A stretch of DNA of 45,405 nucleotides from Cyanophora paradoxa (taxonomy: Eukaryota > Glaucocystophyceae > Cyanophorales > Cyanophoraceae). This document shows positions 39,513 through 45,405 of the stretch, in pieces. The stretch covers positions 1 to 45,405 of the forward strand of contig QPMI01000350.1 in assembly GCA_004431415.1 (NCBI GenBank), read 5' to 3'. A program made the position numbers and the translations under genes. Numbering within the stretch: position 1 is the first letter of the stretch; every line of letters begins with the position of its first letter. The notes below the pieces were generated by a model, which was not told where the DNA came from, did no database searches, and saw only the letters and a program-made list of their open reading frames with translations.

Positions 39513-42500
39513 CTAGAAGTCGGCGAGGGCGGGGGCGAGGTGGACGAGGGCGGGGGCGAGGTCGCGCAGGAAGGCGCGCATCGCCTCCGGGGAGAAGCTC
39601 TCGTGCAGGCCGTACTCGTCGTCCGCCACCATCTCCGCCAGCCGCACGCTGCCCCCGCCCGTCAGCAGCGCCCCAGGGCGGGCCCCGCGGCCCCGCGGCG
39701 GGCGGGCGCGCCAGTCGGCGTGGCGGTCGGTGCCCGCGAGGAGATCCCGCATCCAGCCGACGGCCCGCGGGACGCAGTCGCAGCGCAGCCGCCGCAGCGC
39801 CGCCTCCTCCTCGGCGTCCGAGGGGAGCGGGGGGGGCCCGGGGGCGGCGGAGCCAGCCGCCGGGGAAGAGGAGGAGGGCGCCGAGGCGGTCGGAGGCGGC
39901 GAGGGCGAGGGCCTCGCCGTCCTCGCGGTGCCGCCGCAGCGCCGCCGCGTGCGCCGCGTGCGCCGCCTCGTACTCCCCCGCGCCACCTCCGTCGTCGTCA
40001 CCGGCACCGGCGCCGGCGGGGCGGGGCGGCGGCCCTCCCAGGCGCGCCAGGCCTCGTAGGCGCGGTGGGCGGCGACGAAGTCGCGCCAGCAGAGGTGCTC
40101 GCGGTAGGCGGCCTGCATGGCCTCGAGCTCCTCCTGGTGCGGGGCGACGCGCACCGCGTCCGAGAGCGCCCCGAGGGCGTCGAGCTTGCCCTCCTCGACG
40201 AAGCGCCGGGCCAGCGCGTTGGCGTGCACGAGGGCCCGCGCCGCGAGGCTCCGCGGCGCCCCGGGGCCCGCCCCGCCCGCCAGCTCCACCACCTCCACGG
40301 CACGGATCTTGCGCGCGTCGGTGGCGTTGACGCCGCCCCCGGGGCTGGGCCCCGGCGAGGGCAGCGCCGCCGTGCGGAAGGCCGCCTCGTCCAGGATCTC
40401 CACCGCCTCCTCCGGGAAGGCCTGCGCCCGCCCTCAGCAGGGCGGGGTTGCGGGCGGGCGGGGCGGGCGGGCGGGGCGGACGGCGACGGCCTTGCGGGCG
40501 GCGTCGAGGGCGCGGCGGCGGGTGCGGGCGGCGTCGCCGGCGTCGGCCTCGTCGGGGAGGACGAGGAGGGAGTGGAGGTAGCGGCCGAGCAGGTCGACGC
40601 GCTCCCGGTGGCCCACGACGGCGAGCCCCGCGTAGCGCGCCACGAGCCCGCTCTGCAGCCGCCCCGCCAGCTGCAGCACGTACCCCCGCGCCAGCCGCTG
40701 CGCCTCCTCCGCCCCGACGCGCGCCCGGCGGCGAGGAGGGCGGCCGCGAGGTGGACGGCGAAGCGGCGGAGCCAGCGGGCGTCGGGGCCCTCGGCGGGGG
40801 ACGGCTCCCCAGCCGCCCCGCGAGCTCGCGCACGACCTCGGGCCCACGCCCCGCGATGAGCGCCTCCTGCACCTCTCGGTACACCCCCGCCCCGTCCTCC
40901 CGCCCCGCCCCGCGCGCCGCCTCCAGCACCTCCCCAGCGTCGGCACCCCCGCCCCGCCCCCGCCCCCGCCGCCTCCCCGTCCCTGTACGGATCCGGCCGC
41001 GCCGCCAGCTCCTGCGCCGGCTGCCCCGTCGGGCCGGGGGGGCGGGGCGGGGGCGGGCGGGTGGGGCGGGGCACGTTGCGGAGGGCGGCGCGGGCGGCGA
41101 GGGCGGCGCGGGCCCAGAGGTGGTCCTCCCAGGAGGCGCAGGCGGGCAGGAGGTCGTCGAGGGAGGCCCCCAGGAAGCCGTAGACGGCGCGCTCGTGCAC
41201 GGCGCCCCCGCCGCCGCCGCCAGCCGCCCGCACAGCTCCCCGAAGAGCCCCGGGCGCACGTTCCCCGCCTCGTACCCCGCGCTCGCGTTCTCGCCTGCGC
41301 CGCCCGCGTCGCCGGGGGCGGGGGAGGGGCGAGGGCGGGCGGGCGGGGGGCGGGGCGGACCGTCGCCGGCGAGGAGGTCGGAGTGGGCGGGGTCGTGCGA
41401 GAGCTGCAGGCCGTGCAGCAGCGCCGCCAGCCACGGCGCCCCCGCCGCCTCGCTGCACAGCTCCTTCGCCTGCGCCCCCGGCTCGCCGGCCCCCGAGCCC
41501 GGCGCGGCGGGGCGGAGCGATGCGGGGGCACCGGCTCAATGTGGCCGGCGCGGATGAGCTGGAAGACGGCGTGGAAGAGCCTCGCCTGGGCGTCCTGCGG
41601 GCCGGGGCGGGGCGGGACAGTGAGGCGGGGCGGGGCTGGAAGGCGGGGCGGGGCGGGGCGGGCCTGGTCGTCGGGGTCGAGGGGCTTGCCGAGGCGGCGG
41701 GGGGCGTCGGGGTCGAGCTCCCCCACGCACGTCTCCAGCGACTCGCTCCGCTGCAGCCGCTGCAGCGTCCGCAGCGGCTGCGCGTCCCCCTCCACGAAGC
41801 TCACGCTCTCCACCGCGCACGCCTCGAGCCACACCCGCACCGTCTGCCCCGCCGCCGCCGCCGCCCCTCGCCGCCGCCCCGGGGCGCGGGGCGGGGCGCG
41901 CGGGCGGACCTCGAAGAGGCGGTACTCGGGGTCGCGCTCGTGGAGCTCCGTCCAGAGGGCCGCCTCGCTGTACGCCCCCGTCGGCCCCGCCCCGTCCTCC
42001 ACCATCGAGTCCGGCGGCGGCAGCCCGTCCCCGAGGACATTGCTGCGCCACACGTCGGCGCGGCCGAGCGCCGCGGCGCGCGATGGCCGCTTACTTCTCG
42101 GCGAGCAGCTTCATGAGGCGCCATGTGTTCCGCTGGGCCCGCAGCGCCTGACAGTGGGAGCGGAGCCGGGCGATGCGCGCGTGATTCACCCACACGCCTG
42201 TCTTCGCGCTGGCTTCCAGCCGCCCCAGCTTGCCCTCCAGGTCCTCCAGCCTGCGGGCCCCGCTGTTCGCGACCAACGCGGGAGCGGCGCGCCGTGCCAC
42301 GGCGCACCGGTGCTGGCATGTCCGCTCGTGTTCGTCGAGCAAGGGATTGCGCTCCTCAGGCAGAACATAGGCAAACTCGCGCTCCTCGCGGGTCTCCTCG
42401 TACTGCGCCGGGCGCTTTGAAATCGCGGCGCAAACATCGGAGAGAAAGCCGGCGCTCACCTCCTCCTCATCGAGATTCGCCGGCTCCTCGTCGAAGTCGT

Positions 42501-42540
42501 CCGGGAAGCCGAGTCCGCCAGCAGAGCCGCTCGCGTACAT
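39513..42540 (-). CDS. NUP107: nucleoporin NUP107 (Nup84 family)
   Basis: Scaffold subunit of the Y complex of the nuclear pore. Start ATG 42538-42540, MYASGSAGGLGFPDDFDEEP. Exon 1 ends NTWRLMKLLAE at a canonical GTAAGC donor (an apparent stop in the unspliced frame lies in this intron). It joins NVLGDGLPPPDSMVEDG and AALWTELHERDPEYRLFE. Then follow TVRVWLEACAVESVSF, ARLFHAVFQLIRAGHIEPAQ, AAGAPWLAALLHGLQLSHDP, LLPACASWEDHLWARAAL, RRFAVHLAAALLAAG, RLQSGLVARYAGLAVVG, AVEILDEAAFRTAALPS, CWRDFVAAHRAYEAWRAWEG and the C-terminal DDEYGLHESFSPEAMRAFLR, stop 39513. Order and spacing match NUP107. One intron (CAG/GCCCGC) uses a GC donor. Shares a 159-bp divergent promoter with ACY1. Confidence 0.88.
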
Positions 42541-42699
42541 CTTCAGTCGAGAGCGGTGCTACCAGCTCGGTAGACCGGTTCCGCCCTCCAACGCCCGCTG
42601 AGCTTGGCGCGGCACTCGACGATTGACTGTACGCCCCTTCCCCCGGGACCCCGCCCCCCCCCCCCCCCCCCCCCCCCCCTTGCATCTTCATTTCCTGCA
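42541..42699. promoter_or_regulatory. divergent promoter NUP107 / ACY1 with C26 run
   Basis: 159 bp lie between start codons. It contains a run of 26 C (42654-42679) ending 21 bp before the ACY1 ATG, probably in its 5' leader or initiation region. Confidence 0.65.
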
Positions 42700-44920
42700 A
42701 TGAGGAGGCTCGCCATTCGGCTAGCGCTCCTTGCGGCGCTGCTCGTGTGCGCGGCGGCGTCGACCGCACACCCCGGCGCCGCCGACCTGCACAGCGCGAC
42801 GGACGGTCCGCACCCGCCCAACACTGCGCGCGGCGATCCGACCCTAGAGTGCGTAGATGATGTTGCGGTCGAGAGCTTTCGCGCGTACCTTCGGATCCGG
42901 ACCGACCAGCCGAAGCCGAAGGTGCGCTTCGCACTGCGTCGTTCGCTCGCGCACGTTTCCACGTTTCCACAGTACCGCGAGGCCGTCGCCTTCCTGCTCA
43001 AGGAAGCGGAGTCGTTCGGCCTCCAGCACGAGGTCATCGAGCTCGAGAAGAACGTGCCCGCCGGCGAGGAGGTCCGTGCCCATCGCATTTGCACACCTCC
43101 TTCCCGAACCGCCTGACGCCTCGCGGGGGGGCGCAGGGCAAGCCGGCCGTCCTGCTGACGCTGCCCGGAGCGGACCCATCGCTTCCGGCCGTCGTCTTCA
43201 ACTCGCACATGGATGTCGTCCCCGCTGAGGACGTGCGCTGCTGCCGCGCGCCTCGGCAGGCAGCGCCGCGGGGCGGCTGCCGAGGCATCGCGCGCAGGCG
43301 AAGTGGACGCACGCGCCGTTCGGGGCGGAGATGGACGAGGAGGGGCGGATCTTCGCGCGGGGGAGCCAGGACATGAAGAACGTGGGCATCCAGCACCTCC
43401 ACGCCCTCGGCCGCCTCAAGCGCGAGGGTCCGTACACGCGCCCCGCGAGCTCCCGCCGGCCCCCCGGCCGGCCTCACGCGGGGGCGCGCGCTCAGGCTTC
43501 GCGCCGCTGCGGACGCTGCACGCGCTGTTCGTGCCGGACGAGGAGATCGGCGGGGTGAACGGGATGCAGCGGCTGGTAAAGACGAAGCGGTTCCAGCGGC
43601 TGCACGCGGGGCTCTTCGTCGACGAGGGCCTGGCGAGCACGGGGCCCGAGACGCCCGTCTACTACGGCGAGCGCGCCCCCTGGTGTACGCCCCCGAGCTG
43701 CCCTTGCCCATCGCCCCGCCCCGCACTCACCGCGGGGCGGGCAGGGGTGCGCGTGCGCGTGCAGGGCCCGCCGGGGCACGGCTCCATGCTCATCGACGGG
43801 ACCGCCATGGAAAAGCTGGCGCGCCGCCCCGGGCCGCCCCTCGGGATCGAGTAGTCGCCGGCTCTGAGGCGGGGCGGGGGCGCAGAACCGGATCGTGCAG
43901 CGGTTCCTGGGGGCGCGGGAGGGGGAGGTGGCGCGGCTGAAGGGCGAGGGCCTGCCCCTCGGCGACGTCACCACCATCAACCTCACCTACCTCAAGGTCC
44001 CCGCCATAGGATGGCATGGGAGGGGGCCCGGCGCCGCCTTCGCGCCCTCACCCTCAACGTCGTGCGCAGGGCGGCCTCACGAAGAACTGCGGGGAGAGCT
44101 ACGCGATGAACGTGATCCCCGGGGAGGCGGAGGCCGGCTTCGACCTGCGCATCCCCCCCACGGAGGACATGCCGGCCCTCCGCGCCCGCATCGACGCCTG
44201 GGTCCACGCCGAGGCCAACGCCTCCTACGACTTCGTCGAGTACACCCCCCAGAACCCGTCCGCCCCCGCCCCGCCCCGCCCCGCCCCGCCCCGCCCCGCC
44301 CCCCAAACCGCCCGTGGCCTCCCGGCGTCTCACGCCCCCCGCGCAGGCTGACGCCGCTGGACGACGAGAAGAACCCGTGGTGGCCCGTCTTCCGCCGCGC
44401 CTGCGAGCGCCTGTGCGCCCGCGCGCCGCCCCCACCCCCCGCCCCGCCTCACCGCAGCTCGCCCTGCCCCGCAGGAACGTTACCTTGTGGGCCCCCCCGC
44501 CCCCCCGCCTCGCGCCGCGCGCCCGCCACGGGTCCACCGGCGCTGACACGGCGCAGGAAACCGGCCATCTTCCCCGCCGCCACGGACGCGCGGTCCGCAT
44601 GCGCCGCGATCGCGTGCGCGGCCGGAGCGGGGGCGACGCTGAGCTCGGGCGGGGCGGGCAGGTTCGTGCGGGGGGCGGGGCTCCCGGCGCTGGGCTTCTC
44701 GCCGATGGCCGGCACACCGGTGCTCCTCCACGTGCGCCCCCCCGGCCCCCCGCCCCGCCGGCCCAAGCTCGCCGCCCGGCGCGAGGGCCCGGCGCGTGCG
44801 CAGGACCACGACGAGCACCTGCCGCGGGGGACCTTCCTGCACGGCCTCCGCGTCTTCCAGGGCCTCATGCGCGACCTCGGCACCGCCCCCGCGCCCCCGC
44901 CCCCGATGCTCGCCCCCTGA
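42700..44920 (+). CDS. ACY1: aminoacylase-1 (M20 metallopeptidase family), with signal peptide
   Basis: Zinc-dependent hydrolase releasing amino acids from N-acyl amino acids. ATG 42700 begins [20 protein letters not shown], a signal peptide not found in the usual cytosolic animal enzyme. Then come [66 protein letters not shown] (metal His, catalytic Asp), [53 protein letters not shown] (catalytic Glu pair), [90 protein letters not shown] and [19 protein letters not shown], stop 44918-44920. All metal ligands are visible. Introns use GT and at least one GC donor (CTG/GCGCGC). Probably acts in the secretory pathway, vacuole or outside the cell. Confidence 0.92.
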
Positions 44921-45405
44921 GCCGCCCCGACGCCCCGCCCCCTTAGAGTACACCATGCACCCCGATCGCGACGAGATGAATTGCGTTTGCAGCTCAAAAT
45001 TCCGGGGCGTGCACGTGCACGTACGACTCGCTGCGCGCGAGGCAAAGCTTTTGAATTTACGTATACAGCACAATTAAAGCTTCAGGAGCCTCCGGTCGCA
45101 GCCTCACGGCGTCAAAAAAAAATTGCTCCCCTCTCGGGGTTATCGGACCGGTCCACGACGGGCATGATGGCCCTTAACCGCAGCCTGCTCCCTCGATCGC
45201 GAGCTCTGCGCGTTACTATGACGCACTGGACGGCCCACACCTCGAAGGTGAGTGCCGCTATGGGGTCATCTGCGCATGCCGCCATCTGCCGAAGCTGGCA
45301 GCTGGCCATGGTCGCTTGCCCTATAAGTTGCCTATCGAGAGGGCCTCCGGCCGGATCCTCACAAGCCTTCTGTTTTGTAGTGAATTCGAATTCGTTGAAT
45401 TCGAA
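44921..45405. other. right-edge intergenic, possible start of another plus-strand gene
   Basis: About 485 bp of lower GC after ACY1. An ATG at 45218 reads MTHWTAHTSK, followed by GTGAGT, a good donor, and GAAGCTGGCAG, a possible acceptor near 45301. This could be a short first exon of a gene leaving the window; support is weak. The last 25 bases hold three GAATTC palindromes. Confidence 0.25.

Noticed and set aside
40448-41557. Long plus-strand open frame opposite NUP107
   Set aside because: Low-complexity shadow without any domain; NUP107 on the other strand explains the coding bias.
45112-45309. 65-codon minus-strand frame
   Set aside because: Low bias, no domain, and it overlaps the better plus-strand exon candidate.

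Overview
The window is nuclear DNA of a very GC-rich, intron-dense, gene-dense eukaryote. I infer a unicellular alga. Coding exons almost always end in G or C. Genes are interrupted by many short introns (about 25 to 150 bases) made largely of CCCCG and GGGGC runs. One gene carries a transit-peptide-like N terminus ahead of a TPM (TLP18.3/Psb32-type) domain, one is a HugZ-type FMN protein with DUF2470, and one is a CFAP97/Hemingway ciliary protein. Together these fit a photosynthetic lineage with a flagellate ancestry, such as a haptophyte or stramenopile. The exact lineage cannot be fixed from this window. I see no prokaryotic operon, CRISPR array, rRNA or convincing tRNA.

Layout, left to right: N-terminal half of an ATM kinase gene (minus, runs off the left edge); GH15 glucoamylase/trehalase-like (plus); F-box/WD40 protein (plus); secreted proline-rich single-pass membrane protein (minus); TPM-RING protein (plus); membrane-anchored nucleoside hydrolase (minus); coiled-coil/WD-repeat protein (plus); MAEA/GID9 ubiquitin-ligase subunit (minus); CFAP97-like (minus); RPUSD1-like pseudouridine synthase (minus); FGGY carbohydrate kinase (plus); HugZ/DUF2470 protein (minus); NIT1-type amidase (minus); ATPAF2/ATP12 (plus); proline-rich reading frame and a START-like/coiled-coil protein (minus); AT-rich island; NUP107 nucleoporin (minus); ACY1 aminoacylase (plus).

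Most genes are arranged as divergent pairs with short gaps between start codons: ATM/GH15, IUNH/WD, RPUSD1/FGGY (14 bp), NIT1/ATPAF2 and NUP107/ACY1. Convergent pairs share 3' gaps of 81 to 367 bp. The genes are housekeeping functions with no shared pathway, apart from two protein-ubiquitination components (F-box and MAEA) and possibly the RING protein.

The strongest unusual signals are in gene structure. Many introns must begin with GC rather than GT (donor typically GCCCGC) to keep the conserved protein frame. Many contain self-complementary CCCCG/GGGGC arms. One appears to be only 25 nt. Other points of note are a TPM domain joined to a RING-H2 finger, a likely one-base frameshift in ATPAF2, a duplicated splice donor in the F-box gene, a 14-bp divergent promoter, and an AT-rich island with a repeated 34-36 bp block. 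Exon borders were worked out by eye; many internal ones are approximate.
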